From assembly GCA_024742475.1 (NCBI GenBank), contig JANSYI010000024.1, positions 62,001 through 126,000 of the forward strand: a DNA stretch of 64,000 nt, given 5' to 3'. The DNA is from a bacterium (GTDB lineage: Bacteria > Myxococcota_A > Polyangia > Nannocystales > Nannocystaceae). Both the position numbers and the translations under genes were made by a program. Below, piece by piece: positions 1 through 8,084 of the stretch. The notes beneath the pieces were generated by a model, which was given only the letters and a program-made list of their open reading frames with translations, did no database searches and had not been told where the DNA came from. Numbering within the stretch: the stretch's first letter is position 1; each line of letters opens with the position of its first letter.

Positions 1-2
1 AG

Positions 3-386
3 GTCACCCACGCGATCGAAGACTGCGCGCGAGCGCTGACGCTCGAGGTGGAATCCTTCACCGTCGCCCCGGCACCCGAGGGGTTCCCCCGCTACGTCGC
101 CTACGTCGAGCTGCGCAACCAGGCCTCCGCCGAGGCCCTCGCCGCGTTCCCCAAGGCCTTCGACGAGGCCCTGGACCGGCACAACATCGAGTACGGGTCG
201 AAGCGCGGATCCCAGCGCCTGGCCGCTCCGGAGCTGTGGGTCGTACAACCGGGGACCTACGCCCGGCTGCGACAGGCCAAGACCGCGGCCGGGGCGAGTG
301 ACTCGCAGATCAAGCCGATGCACCTGACGCGCGACGCGTCCTTCGCCCAGCGCGTCGAGATCGCATCCCGCCATCGGGCGGGGTGA
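3..386 (+). CDS. GH3 auxin-responsive-promoter-like protein, C-terminal fragment (5' end outside window)
   Basis: The reading frame is open to the left edge, so only about 127 C-terminal residues are visible. A conserved-looking stretch (PRYVAYVELRNQ, then a segment around YGSKRGSQRLAAPELWVV and a final IKPMHLTRD) matches the C-terminal domain of the GH3 family. These are ANL-superfamily adenylating enzymes that in plants conjugate amino acids to jasmonate or auxin; bacterial homologues are uncharacterised. The sequence supports the family only; substrate is unknown. An internal GTG at 48 exists but the frame continues upstream, so it is probably not the start. Confidence 0.6.
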   Translation, partial: VTHAIEDCARALTLEVESFTVAPAPEGFPRYVAYVELRNQASAEALAAFPKAFDEALDRHNIEYGSKRGSQRLAAPELWVVQPGTYARLRQAKTAAGASDSQIKPMHLTRDASFAQRVEIASRHRAG

Positions 387-428
387 CAAAGCGAGCACGG
401 ACTGGCAGGTTCTGACTCAGGCACGACC

Positions 429-1610
429 ATGAGCTCCCCGACCGCAGGTCTCCTCGTCCCTCTGGACATGTTCCGGATCTCTCAGTTCGCTGCGATGTTC
501 AGCGAGCTGCTCGCTAGCAAAGCCCGGAACATCCTCGACGCCGAGCTGGTGGTGACCCGTCACCCCGAGGCGCCGCTGTTCCTCATGCAGATCACCGGTT
601 CGGTGATCGACGGAAACCCGGCCACGTTCTGGCGGGAGAACGTCGACCTGGCGCAGATGGCCAGCCGGGCCCTGCCACGCCAGGTCATCATGTTCTACGC
701 CGACCCCGGCGAGACGCCGGCCGACCGCCGCGAAGGCTTCATCGTGGCGCAGCAGGGCCAGATGATCGCCGGCGACGACGTGGGCACCGACCGCATGCCC
801 GCCGACGCGCCAGACTCGGACTGGCCGCTCGCAAAGCTTTGCCAGCAGCTCCGACTTCCGCGCGAAGATCTCGAGACCTCGTTTGCGGACGGGCCTCAGG
901 TCTCCGTCAAGCTCATGGAACCCAGCGCCGCCGACGACCAGGCCCTGCTTCAGGAGCTCTTCGCCAAGGAGATGGCGGCGCAGGCCGCTGCTGAGGCGGG
1001 CGAGGGGCCCGAAGGCGTCACGGGAGCGCCCCCACCGGCGTCGGTAGGCGCTGACGCTGGACCCGGCGCTCCGGCGGCTGCGCCCGCGCCAAAGAAGCCG
1101 TCGGCAGCCGAGATCGCGGCCGAAGACGCGAAGCGCCGGGCTCGCGAGCAAGCCGAAGAAGCCGCGGCGGCAGCGGCCCGTGCGGCCGAGATTCAGTCCG
1201 GCCTCCGGTCTTCTCAGGACGACCTCGGCATCATCGTCGCGCCCGACGCCGAGCTCTCCGAACCCGACCAGCTCCGCCCCTTCATCGTCGGCGCGCTCAA
1301 GGGCGACGTGCCCGAGGGCATCAGCCGAGAGCTCAACAAGACGCTCCAGGGCAAGCGCATCGACGTCGCGGTCAAGGTCGACTTCCTCAGCGAGGTGTTC
1401 ATCGAGAGCACCCCCCTGTCCAAGCCGCAGTTCCTCGAGATCTCCACCGAGCGAGAGCTGGGCGGCAAGAAGGTCCGCATCGCCGAAGTGCTCGGGCCCC
1501 GGCTGGGCTACGGCTCGCTGATCAGCACCGGGTCGGCGCCCCACGTGTTCGTCTCGCGCAAGCCCGACATGCCGCTGCCCGAAGGCCTCATCGTCGAGCT
1601 GCTGGGCTGA
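429..1610 (+). CDS. Conserved hypothetical protein with central Ala/Pro/Glu-rich linker
   Basis: A 393-residue soluble protein with no signal peptide or membrane segment. An N-terminal globular part (about 1-180) is followed by a low-complexity Ala/Pro then Glu/Arg/Ala-rich helical linker (about 185-260). A C-terminal globular part (about 265-393) begins near LGIIVAPDAELSEP and ends in VELLG. I recognise no catalytic motif and cannot assign a family. The ATG at 429 follows the preceding stop by about 40 bases. A strong hairpin directly after the stop separates it from the convergent gene. Confidence 0.75.
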   Translation: MSSPTAGLLVPLDMFRISQFAAMFSELLASKARNILDAELVVTRHPEAPLFLMQITGSVIDGNPATFWRENVDLAQMASRALPRQVIMFYADPGETPADRREGFIVAQQGQMIAGDDVGTDRMPADAPDSDWPLAKLCQQLRLPREDLETSFADGPQVSVKLMEPSAADDQALLQELFAKEMAAQAAAEAGEGPEGVTGAPPPASVGADAGPGAPAAAPAPKKPSAAEIAAEDAKRRAREQAEEAAAAAARAAEIQSGLRSSQDDLGIIVAPDAELSEPDQLRPFIVGALKGDVPEGISRELNKTLQGKRIDVAVKVDFLSEVFIESTPLSKPQFLEISTERELGGKKVRIAEVLGPRLGYGSLISTGSAPHVFVSRKPDMPLPEGLIVELLG

Positions 1611-1635
1611 CGCACCGAGCCGCCGCCAACGAAGA

Positions 1636-1669
1636 AAGGCGTGACCAGTCGAGTGACTGATCACGCCTT
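1636..1669. terminator. Bidirectional hairpin between convergent genes
   Basis: AAGGCGTGA (1636-1644) pairs with TCACGCCTT (1661-1669). Inside it CAGTC (1646-1650) pairs with GACTG (1655-1659) around a GAGT loop, with one C/A mismatch. It lies 25 bases after the stop at 1610 and 37 bases beyond the stop of the opposing gene, so it can terminate both. There is no long T tract on either side. Confidence 0.7.
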
Positions 1670-1706
1670 CGTTCGTGGTGGCTTCCGTGGTGGCTGCGAG
1701 TGCGCG

Positions 1707-2153
1707 CTACATCGCAAAGCGCGTCTTGAGGTCGGCGATGATCTCTTCTTCGCGTGCGCCCGTGGTGGGCTCGGCGAGTCGGTCGCGGACGAGGGCCTCG
1801 AGGACCATCGCGCGCTCGGGATGCGGGGGAAGGTGCTCGGCGAGGTTGAGCTTGCGGCTCGCGAGCATCTTGAGGAACGGTTCGATCTTGCGGATCTCCT
1901 GGGCGATGCGCATGGTGACCTGCTTGCCTTCGCCGCGGCGCGAGGGGTAACGAGGCGCGCACTTCTCTACGGCTTGCACGAGGTCTCGGGCCAGGTCGAC
2001 GTCGACCTTGTCTTCGACGCCGAAGCTCGCGACCACGATGGGGCGGCTTTGGGCTTTCTTCGTGCCGTCGCCGGACCACCAAACGTTGTGGGCAATGGAG
2101 AGATAGGTTCGGCGAGTCTCGCCGCAGCGCACCTTGTTCCTTCGCAGATACAT
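1707..2153 (-). CDS. Orphan protein resembling the N-terminal domain of an IS1634-like transposase
   Basis: A 148-residue basic protein starting MYLRRNKVRCGETRRTYLS and containing a GRP/SRPIVVASFGVEDKVD-like segment. This opening resembles the N-terminal module of IS1634/IS4-type transposases (MFLRR...TYxxL...RqrvVasLG). The DDE catalytic domain is absent: the frame ends 148 residues in, and no remainder is seen downstream. The ATG at 2153 was chosen over longer upstream frames because AAAGGAA lies 8 bases before it and the upstream translation is low complexity. It could be a transposase remnant or a domesticated single-domain protein. Confidence 0.5.
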   Translation of the reverse strand: MYLRRNKVRCGETRRTYLSIAHNVWWSGDGTKKAQSRPIVVASFGVEDKVDVDLARDLVQAVEKCAPRYPSRRGEGKQVTMRIAQEIRKIEPFLKMLASRKLNLAEHLPPHPERAMVLEALVRDRLAEPTTGAREEEIIADLKTRFAM

Positions 2154-2583
2154 GTCTAGTTCCTTTTCGTGTGAGACCAAGAGGGGAGTGGGGTGCCTCG
2201 TGCCTGCCCGGTCTGCGTGGGGTCTGACGACCTCCCGGTGCAAACCTTCACCGCTCGTCGGCACTTTTTTGACGAACGAAGTCGACCGAAGTCGCAGGGG
2301 CATTGGCGCGGCGCGAGGTGCATCCAACGGATCAGGCTAGCCGCGGCGCCCGAGCCGGACCAGGAACTCGCAACACACTTCCTTGTAGGCCCTTGAGATC
2401 AAGAGACTTTTTCGAGCGAACAACCATCACCCGGCGCTTCCCCCGGCCCGCCCCGCCAAGTTCGCTCCCAAACAAAACCGTCGCAGCCAACAATCTGCCC
2501 CCCGCCCCAACGAGCGCGAATGCGTCACCTCGCCGCACGGTGCAACCAAACGCCGATCCGCCCGTCGGGGCGACCTGCCCCAC
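2154..2583. other. Intergenic stretch with no supported gene
   Basis: About 430 bases between the transposase-like gene and the tandem repeat. Frames that cross it are short, Arg/Pro-rich and lack ribosome binding sites. It should hold the promoter of the minus-strand gene at 2153, but I find no convincing -35/-10 pair. It includes short A/T runs near 2265 and 2407, less GC-rich than the surroundings. Confidence 0.5.
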
Positions 2584-2777
2584 CACCGCCGAACCGAACG
2601 CAAAGGAGCGAGCCGAAGGCGAGCGAGCCAGGGCGCCCCGCGCCCGAACTTGGAGGGGTGAAGCGAAGGGGGCTCCGCCCCACCGCCGAACCGAACGCAA
2701 AGGAGCGAGCCGAAGGCGAGCGAGCCAGGGCGCCCCGCGCCCGAACTTGGAGGGGTGAAGCGAAGGGGGCTCCGCCC
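2584..2777. repeat. Perfect 97-bp tandem duplication (2584-2680 and 2681-2777)
   Basis: Two directly adjacent copies begin CACCGCCGAACCGAACGCAA and end GGGGGCTCCGCCC, and I see no differences between them. Each copy contains repeated GAGCGAGCC/GAAGGCGAGCGAGCC modules and a GGGGGCTCCGCCCC palindrome. The copies sit directly downstream of asnS on its 3' side and encode nothing credible. The unit could be a dispersed intergenic repeat of this genome; that needs a genome-wide comparison. Confidence 0.9.
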
Positions 2778-2786
2778 CCGCAGCGA

Positions 2787-2806
2787 GGGGAACCGAGAGG
2801 TTCCCC
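2787..2806 (-). terminator. asnS downstream hairpin
   Basis: Perfect 8-bp stem GGGGAACC/GGTTCCCC with a four-base loop (GAGA on plus, TCTC on minus), starting 8 bases past the asnS stop. There is no T tract, so it may be a termination or mRNA 3'-end structure. Confidence 0.55.
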
Positions 2807-2813
2807 ATATAGA

Positions 2814-4199
2814 CTAAAACTCGCAGTTGCGAGGCGTGCGGGGGAACGGGATGACGTCGCGGATGTTCTGCATGCCCGTCGCGTACATGACCATGCGCTC
2901 GAAGCCCAAGCCGAAGCCGGCATGCGGCGCGGTGCCGAAGCGGCGGGTGTCGAGGTACCAGCTGTAGTCCTCGGGCTCGAGGTTCAGCTCGCGGATCGCA
3001 TCTTCGAGCACGTCGAGTCGCTCTTCACGGGCCGAGCCTCCGATGAGCTCGCCGACCGCAGGCACCAAGAGGTCGACGGCGCCGACGGTCTCGCCGTCGT
3101 CGTTGCGGCGCATGTAGAACGCCTTGATCGACTTGGGGTAGTCGGTGACGAAGACGGGCCGCCCGACGAGCTTCTCGGTCAGGAAGCGCTCGTGCTCGGC
3201 CTGCAAGTTGACGCCGAACTCGACGGGGTACTCGAAGCTCTGGCCCGAGTCCTTCAGACGCTTGACCGCCTCCCGATAGGACATGCGCTCGAAGGGCGAA
3301 TCGACGACGTGCGTCAGGCGCTCGAGCAACCCCTTGTCGATGCGCAGGTTGAAGAACTCGAGGTCCTCCTGGCAGTCGTCGAGCACGGTCCGCAGCAGGT
3401 GCTTGACGAAGTCCTCGGCCAGGTCGCAGTTCTCCGAGAGGTCGCAGAACGCCATCTCGGGCTCGATCATCCAAAACTCCGACGCGTGGCGCGTGGTGTT
3501 GGAGTTCTCGGCGCGGAAGGTGGGACCGAAGGTGTAGACGTCGCTCATGCCCAGCGCGAAGGCCTCGGCGTTGAGCTGGCCGGACACGGTGAGGTAGGCC
3601 GGCTTGCCGAAGAAGTCCTCGTTCCAGTCGACCTCGCCCTTGTCGGTGCGCGGCGGGTTGCCCACGTCGAGCGTGGTGACGCGGAACATCTCGCCCGCCC
3701 CCTCGGTGTCGGAGGCGGTGATGATGGGCGAGTGCACGTAGACGAAGCCGCGGTCGCTGAAGAACGCGTGAATCGATTGCGCGAGCTTGCTGCGGACGCG
3801 AAACACGGCGCCGAACGTGTTGGACCGGTTGCGCAGGTGGGCGATGGAGCGCAGGAACTCGAAGCTCGCGCCCTTCTTCTGTAGAGGGTAGTCCTCGTTG
3901 GCGCGGCCGACCGTGGTGACCTTCGTCGCCTGGACCTCGACCGACTGCCCTTTGCCCTGCGACTCGACCAAGTCGCCCACGACCTCGATGGCCGACCCCG
4001 TGGTGAGCTTGCGGACGGCCTCGATGCCGTCGAGCTCGCCTGGCACCACGACCTGGATGCCGCTCATGTTGGAGCCGTCGTTGAGATTGATGAAGGAGAC
4101 GTTCTTCCCGTTGCGAACGGTGCGGATCCACCCCTTGAGGAGCAGTCCGGACGCAGGAGCAGGCAGTGTCAACGCATGCGCGATGCGGGTCCTCTTCAT
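2814..4199 (-). CDS. asnS: Asparaginyl-tRNA synthetase
   Basis: A 461-residue class II aminoacyl-tRNA synthetase that charges tRNA-Asn with asparagine in the cytoplasm. The N-terminal OB-fold anticodon-binding domain occupies about residues 12-100 (LKGWIRTVRNGKNVSFINLN). The catalytic domain shows motif 2 (FRAENSNTTRHASEFWMIEPE) and motif 3 (GFGLGFERMVMYATGMQNIR), and ends in the usual PRTPRNCEF tail. Length is normal. I chose the ATG at 4199; an in-frame TTG four codons upstream is less likely. It diverges from queE with only 26 bases between starts, so each promoter must extend into the other gene. Confidence 0.95.
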   Translation of the reverse strand: MKRTRIAHALTLPAPASGLLLKGWIRTVRNGKNVSFINLNDGSNMSGIQVVVPGELDGIEAVRKLTTGSAIEVVGDLVESQGKGQSVEVQATKVTTVGRANEDYPLQKKGASFEFLRSIAHLRNRSNTFGAVFRVRSKLAQSIHAFFSDRGFVYVHSPIITASDTEGAGEMFRVTTLDVGNPPRTDKGEVDWNEDFFGKPAYLTVSGQLNAEAFALGMSDVYTFGPTFRAENSNTTRHASEFWMIEPEMAFCDLSENCDLAEDFVKHLLRTVLDDCQEDLEFFNLRIDKGLLERLTHVVDSPFERMSYREAVKRLKDSGQSFEYPVEFGVNLQAEHERFLTEKLVGRPVFVTDYPKSIKAFYMRRNDDGETVGAVDLLVPAVGELIGGSAREERLDVLEDAIRELNLEPEDYSWYLDTRRFGTAPHAGFGLGFERMVMYATGMQNIRDVIPFPRTPRNCEF

Positions 4200-4225
4200 G
4201 GCGGGCGGCAATGTAGCATGCAGCC

Positions 4226-4942
4226 GTGAGCGCGACCGGCCGTACGCTGCGCATTCAAGAGCGCTTCGTCTCCGTGCAGGGGGAGGGCGTCCTCGCGGGG
4301 GTCCCCAGCAGCTTCGTCCGCCTCACGGGCTGCAACCTGCGCTGCTCGTGGTGCGACTCGCCCCTGAGTTCCTGGCGTCCCACCGGCGAGACGATAGAGC
4401 TCGATGCGCTGCTCCGCTGGTGCGCGCAGGGGCCCCGCCACGTCGTGGTCACCGGCGGTGAGCCGCTACTCCATCCCGGTGTCAGCACCCTCACGCAGCG
4501 GCTGTCGGAGACCGGGCACCACGTCACCATCGAGACCGCCGGCACCGTCGACCAAGATGGGCTGCACTGCGACCTCATGTCGCTCAGCCCCAAGCTCGCC
4601 CACAGCACCCCGACGCAGCCGCTCCCGCTGGCGCAACGGCACGAGAGCCTACGGTGGCAGCCGGACACGGTCCGCGCGTTGATGCGGTTCGAGTGGCAGC
4701 TCAAGTTCGTCGTGCGGGCGGATGCGCAGGACGTGCTCGCGCACGACGTCGAGGAGATCGATCGGATGCTGGAGACGCTGGGTATCGACGAGCCCGATCG
4801 CGTCCTGTTGATGCCCGAGTGCATCGACCCGGCGGAGCTGGAGGCTCGATACCAGCGGATCAGCGCCGTCTGCTGTGCTCGGGGATTTCGCCTCGGACCA
4901 CGGCTGCACATCACCGCCTTCGGTCACACGCCAGGGACCTGA
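4226..4942 (+). CDS. queE: 7-carboxy-7-deazaguanine synthase (QueE)
   Basis: A 238-residue radical SAM enzyme that converts 6-carboxytetrahydropterin to 7-carboxy-7-deazaguanine in the queuosine/7-deazapurine pathway. The [4Fe-4S] motif is C36-N-L-R-C40-S-W-C43 (CxxxCxxC). It is preceded by FVSVQGEGVLAG and followed by VVTGGEPLLH, the SAM-binding GGEP motif. Length fits the family. The start is GTG at 4226. No other queuosine genes are adjacent. It converges with the next gene, with 16 bases between stops. Confidence 0.93.
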   Translation: MSATGRTLRIQERFVSVQGEGVLAGVPSSFVRLTGCNLRCSWCDSPLSSWRPTGETIELDALLRWCAQGPRHVVVTGGEPLLHPGVSTLTQRLSETGHHVTIETAGTVDQDGLHCDLMSLSPKLAHSTPTQPLPLAQRHESLRWQPDTVRALMRFEWQLKFVVRADAQDVLAHDVEEIDRMLETLGIDEPDRVLLMPECIDPAELEARYQRISAVCCARGFRLGPRLHITAFGHTPGT

Positions 4943-4958
4943 GCGCGCGCCAGCCTCT

Positions 4959-5519
4959 TCAGGGGTTGTTGAGGCCGAGCGGATCGGGCTCGCCTTCGAC
5001 CTCTTCGAGCGAGACGCCTTCGATCGCAGGCTCGGCGGCCTCTTCACCTTCGGTGTCGAACCCGGGGAAGGGCGCGCCGCTGAGGGTGACGTACCCGGCC
5101 GCGTCCTCGTCCGGCGTCGCGTCCGCGGGGAACTTTCCACTCTCGCTGCTGAGCGATTCGGTGACCACCGAGTGCGGTGCCGTCGGGACCCGCTGGCTCT
5201 CGCCAGGAACACCGGGCGCTGCGGATGGCGCCGCTGGCTCGGACGCCGCGGCCTGCTGCTGAGCGCTGTGCGATACACCACCGCGAGGCTGGCAGAGCCG
5301 CCAGAAGCGGATGGTGCGATCGCTAGCCCCAGTCAGCCGGGTGAGTTCGACGTCGCTCAGTCGCGGAAGTAAGTCCGCATAGGCGGCGAGTCCGGCGTTG
5401 ATGGCGTCGACCTGGCTACGCAGCGACGCGCAGACGTCTTTGTCGACGCCCGCGAGCCGGGCGAGCTCGTCGTCGTCGAGGCGGCAGAACAAGTCGAGGT
5501 ACGGAACCAGCTTGTTCAT
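4959..5519 (-). CDS. Hypothetical protein with two helical repeats and acidic tail
   Basis: About 186 residues from the ATG at 5519. The first 75 residues hold two related helical units (YLDLFCRLDDDELARLAGV and YADLLPRLSDVELTRLTGA), each ending like a small helix-turn-helix. The rest is Ala/Pro/Ser-rich and then strongly acidic. I recognise no family; the repeats suggest a protein- or nucleic-acid-binding domain. The start is uncertain: longer in-frame ATG starts at 5633 and 5690 exist, but the conserved-looking region begins at MNKLVPYLD. A purine-rich AAGGAGGA lies about 20 bases upstream of the chosen start. Confidence 0.6.
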   Translation of the reverse strand: MNKLVPYLDLFCRLDDDELARLAGVDKDVCASLRSQVDAINAGLAAYADLLPRLSDVELTRLTGASDRTIRFWRLCQPRGGVSHSAQQQAAASEPAAPSAAPGVPGESQRVPTAPHSVVTESLSSESGKFPADATPDEDAAGYVTLSGAPFPGFDTEGEEAAEPAIEGVSLEEVEGEPDPLGLNNP

Positions 5520-5752
5520 CGGGTTCGCCTTGGGCGCCTCCTCCTTGTGATCGCTGCGGCTCACTCGCACTTGCTTGAGTGGAATCCGCCCGATCGAGAC
5601 CCGATCCTTTACGTTGCTCGACTCGCTCGACATACAGCCCGTTGGGCTCCCCGCCCAACCGTACCGTCCTTCCCGACGAATCGCAGCCATTGTGTCGCCT
5701 TCGGGGTGGGACGATGTACGTGCCCGCACTCCCTGCTACTGTGGGGACTGCG

Positions 5753-6490
5753 ATGCGCCCCCTCGTTCTCGCGTTCCCGCTCGCCACTGCGTTGGCGTCT
5801 GGGTGCACTCCAGACCGCTGCAAGGTGGGAAACGACGAGTTGTCCATGGTCGTCCGCGCGGTCGACATCCTCCCCGAGGAGGGAGAGGAGGTCCGGGTCG
5901 GGGTCGATTTCGCGACAGGCGACCGCGCGCGGCTGCCGATCCCCTGGCGGATCTGCGATGGCGACCGGGTGCTGATCAACGGGCAAGAAGCCCGCGAAGC
6001 TCAGCAAGAAGACCGCACCGAATACGCGCGCACCCTGGACGGCGAGGAGGGCGACGTGGTCACCGTCGAGCTCGAGCGTGCCGGCGAGGACGTCGTCGTG
6101 GCGAGCGTACAGCGGCCTCCACGGTTCACCATGCTCACGCCCGAGCCAGGCGCTTCGATCTCCCGCTCCGAAGAGCTCGTACTCACCTGGGAGCCGCCCA
6201 ACGAAGGCGGCGAGCTGCAGATCGAAGTTCAAGAGGAACTCGGCGGAGGGCGATGCATCGTGTCCGAGGACCCGACTCACGACTACAAGGGCGTCGGAGG
6301 CATCCGCGTCGACGACACGGGGATGTGGACGATCCCCGCCGGGACCCTCACCAACGACGGCGACCTGCGGTGCGACGCGCGCTACGTCGTCAGCCGGTTC
6401 TCCCGCGGCGACTACCCCGCTGAGCTCGCCCCGGGGGGCTTCGTCGAGGCGCAGGTGCTCCGCATCGTGCTTTTCGAGTCCACGCCGTAG
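5753..6490 (+). CDS. Secreted lipoprotein, function unknown
   Basis: 245 residues. The N-terminus MRPLVLAFPLATALASGC is a lipoprotein signal peptide with lipobox LASGC (Cys18). The mature part is beta-rich with further Cys residues, and contains a segment near PGASISRSEELVLTWEPP that resembles an Ig/fibronectin-like strand pattern. It probably sits in the outer membrane or periplasm. I recognise no family. The start was set by the signal peptide; longer upstream translation is Arg/Pro-rich and unlike a protein. It diverges from the preceding minus-strand gene. Confidence 0.75.
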   Translation: MRPLVLAFPLATALASGCTPDRCKVGNDELSMVVRAVDILPEEGEEVRVGVDFATGDRARLPIPWRICDGDRVLINGQEAREAQQEDRTEYARTLDGEEGDVVTVELERAGEDVVVASVQRPPRFTMLTPEPGASISRSEELVLTWEPPNEGGELQIEVQEELGGGRCIVSEDPTHDYKGVGGIRVDDTGMWTIPAGTLTNDGDLRCDARYVVSRFSRGDYPAELAPGGFVEAQVLRIVLFESTP

Positions 6491-6532
6491 CGGCGATTGC
6501 CCCGGAGGCGCTCTGCTGCCACGCTGCGCCTC

Positions 6533-6817
6533 ATGAAGCTGCCTCGCAAGGGCATCTTGATCCGCCTGGCGATCTACCTCCCGATCATCGGGTTCTTGTC
6601 GTGGAAAGCGTTCTTCGCCGGCGGCGACGAACAGCCCGCGCCCGAGCCCGAGCAGACCCCTCCGGGCCGTGTCCGCACGATCGCGGGTCCGGACGGCCAG
6701 GAGATGAAGATCATCGAGATCACGCCCGACGAAGCGAAGGCGATGGGTGTCGAGATCCCCGACCCACCTGCCGGGGCGCCCGCCAACGAGGCCGACGCTC
6801 CGAAAGAGCCGCAATAG
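6533..6817 (+). CDS. Small single-pass membrane protein
   Basis: 94 residues. A basic N-terminus (MKLPRKG) leads into one hydrophobic helix (ILIRLAIYLPIIGFLSWKAFF, about 7-28). An acidic, Pro-rich tail follows, with a segment VRTIAGPDGQEMKIIEITPDE. The topology suggests an inner-membrane anchor with a short periplasmic or cytoplasmic tail. The family is unknown. It lies 42 bases after the lipoprotein gene and 26 before cyaY, so may be cotranscribed. Confidence 0.6.
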   Translation: MKLPRKGILIRLAIYLPIIGFLSWKAFFAGGDEQPAPEPEQTPPGRVRTIAGPDGQEMKIIEITPDEAKAMGVEIPDPPAGAPANEADAPKEPQ

Positions 6818-6843
6818 CGGCGTCGTCGGCTAAGGTGCCCGCG

Positions 6844-7164
6844 ATGGAACGCGCGCAGTTCATCAAGGCCGCAACCTCCGCCCTCGAACACATCGAGGAT
6901 GGCCTCGTCAATCTCGAGCACGAGACCCTCGACGTCGACCTGGCCGGCGACGTACTCACGCTCGAGTTCGCGGACGGGACCCAGTTCGTGATCAACGCCC
7001 ACAGCGCTGCCGGCCAGGTGTGGATGGCGGCCAACCGCAGCGCCTGGCACTTCGACTACCAGGAGGACTCCGAGACGTGGGTCGCCGCGAAGACGGACGA
7101 CGAACTCATGGCCACGGTGTCGAAGGCCGTCGGCGAGAAGCTCGGGATCGACGTGGCGCTGTGA
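6844..7164 (+). CDS. cyaY: Frataxin homologue CyaY
   Basis: 106 residues, the normal length for bacterial CyaY, an iron-binding regulator of Fe-S cluster assembly that acts with the IscS cysteine desulfurase. Visible family features are the acidic first helix (HIEDGLVNLEHETLDVDL), the beta-sheet strand LTLEFADGTQFVINAH, and the signature GQVWMAANRSAWHFDYQ. No isc genes are nearby. The stop overlaps the GTG of the next gene by four bases, indicating translational coupling. Confidence 0.92.
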   Translation: MERAQFIKAATSALEHIEDGLVNLEHETLDVDLAGDVLTLEFADGTQFVINAHSAAGQVWMAANRSAWHFDYQEDSETWVAAKTDDELMATVSKAVGEKLGIDVAL

Positions 7165-8084
7165 AGCGCGGGCTCAGTCTTGCGCTCGTCCTGTCGACGG
7201 GCTGCGCTCAGCTCGAGACGACGACCACGGTCGAGGTCGTGCCGCGCCCCGAGCTGGATCCCAAGTGGCTCGGCAACGCCAAGACGGTGGTCGGCCGCGA
7301 CCTCACCGTGCAGTGGTCACAGTCGCTCAGCACGCTCGAGTTCGAGGTGCACGAATCGCGACGCTGTCGCGCCGTACTGCATGAGCCGGTCGATCGCGTC
7401 GAGTCGATCGATCACACCGTGAAACACGGCGGGCTCTACTGGGAGTACGGCATCGGCGCGGCGCTGCTCGCCGTCGGATTGGCGGCGCTGATTCGGCCCG
7501 AGGCGTTCTCCAATCGAGCGGTCGACGAAGGCGGCAACACATCGCGCGACACCACGACCGGCTACCGCCTCGGCGGCATCTTCACCGCGCTCGGTGCAGG
7601 TGTCGTGGGCATTGGCGTCTACGACACGGTGCGCAGCCGCGACAGCGTGCAGACGACTCGCGCATACCGGCTGACCTCGGGCCACCCCACGCCGTGCATC
7701 TCGCCCAGCGGGCCACGCTCGGCCACCGAGGTGGAGATCGTGATCGGACCGTGGACCGCGTCGGCGAACACCGACGCGCAGGGCCGAGTCCAGTTTGGCC
7801 TGCCCGGCGAGGACGAGTTGGGCGTCGAGCTTCCGCCTGCGCCTCCACCCGCCGCGACGCCCGGACCCGGCGCTGCGTCCGACGTGCCCGCCGAGGGCAC
7901 CACCGAAGCGCCCGCCCCTGCCCCTGCCCCCGACCCCGCCCCCATCGAGGTCGAGGCGTCGATTCACGTGGGCGGGCAGCTCGCCGAGTTCACGATCGTC
8001 GCACCGCTGGCCACCGCCGAGGGTCGCGGCGGCACGCTCTCGCTGCGTCCCCCCGGCGTCCCGTCGCCGGGCGCCACCCCGTGA
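7161..8084 (+). CDS. Membrane-anchored lipoprotein, function unknown
   Basis: 307 residues starting at GTG 7161, which overlaps the cyaY stop (GTGA). The N-terminus LSLALVLSTGC is a lipoprotein signal with lipobox LSTGC. Two hydrophobic stretches follow near residues 95-110 (YGIGAALLAVGLAALI) and 135-153 (GGIFTALGAGVVGIGVYD). A Pro/Ala-rich linker around 220-260 precedes a C-terminal beta segment. No family is recognised. It is coupled to cyaY upstream and shares one base with folK downstream, but nothing ties it to either pathway. Confidence 0.75.
   Translation: MKRGLSLALVLSTGCAQLETTTTVEVVPRPELDPKWLGNAKTVVGRDLTVQWSQSLSTLEFEVHESRRCRAVLHEPVDRVESIDHTVKHGGLYWEYGIGAALLAVGLAALIRPEAFSNRAVDEGGNTSRDTTTGYRLGGIFTALGAGVVGIGVYDTVRSRDSVQTTRAYRLTSGHPTPCISPSGPRSATEVEIVIGPWTASANTDAQGRVQFGLPGEDELGVELPPAPPPAATPGPGAASDVPAEGTTEAPAPAPAPDPAPIEVEASIHVGGQLAEFTIVAPLATAEGRGGTLSLRPPGVPSPGATP

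Noticed and set aside
417..1664. Minus-strand open frame opposite the 393-residue hypothetical gene
   Set aside because: Arg/Leu/Gly-rich antisense translation, runs through the terminator, and no start signal; the plus-strand frame has protein-like composition.
2584..2777. CRISPR array
   Set aside because: Only two units, directly abutting, with no spacers and no cas genes.
2520..3884. Long plus-strand open frame (over 450 codons) across the tandem repeat and asnS
   Set aside because: It is antisense to the well-supported asnS, begins inside repeats, has no ribosome binding site and its translation is the composition artefact typical of GC-rich antisense frames.
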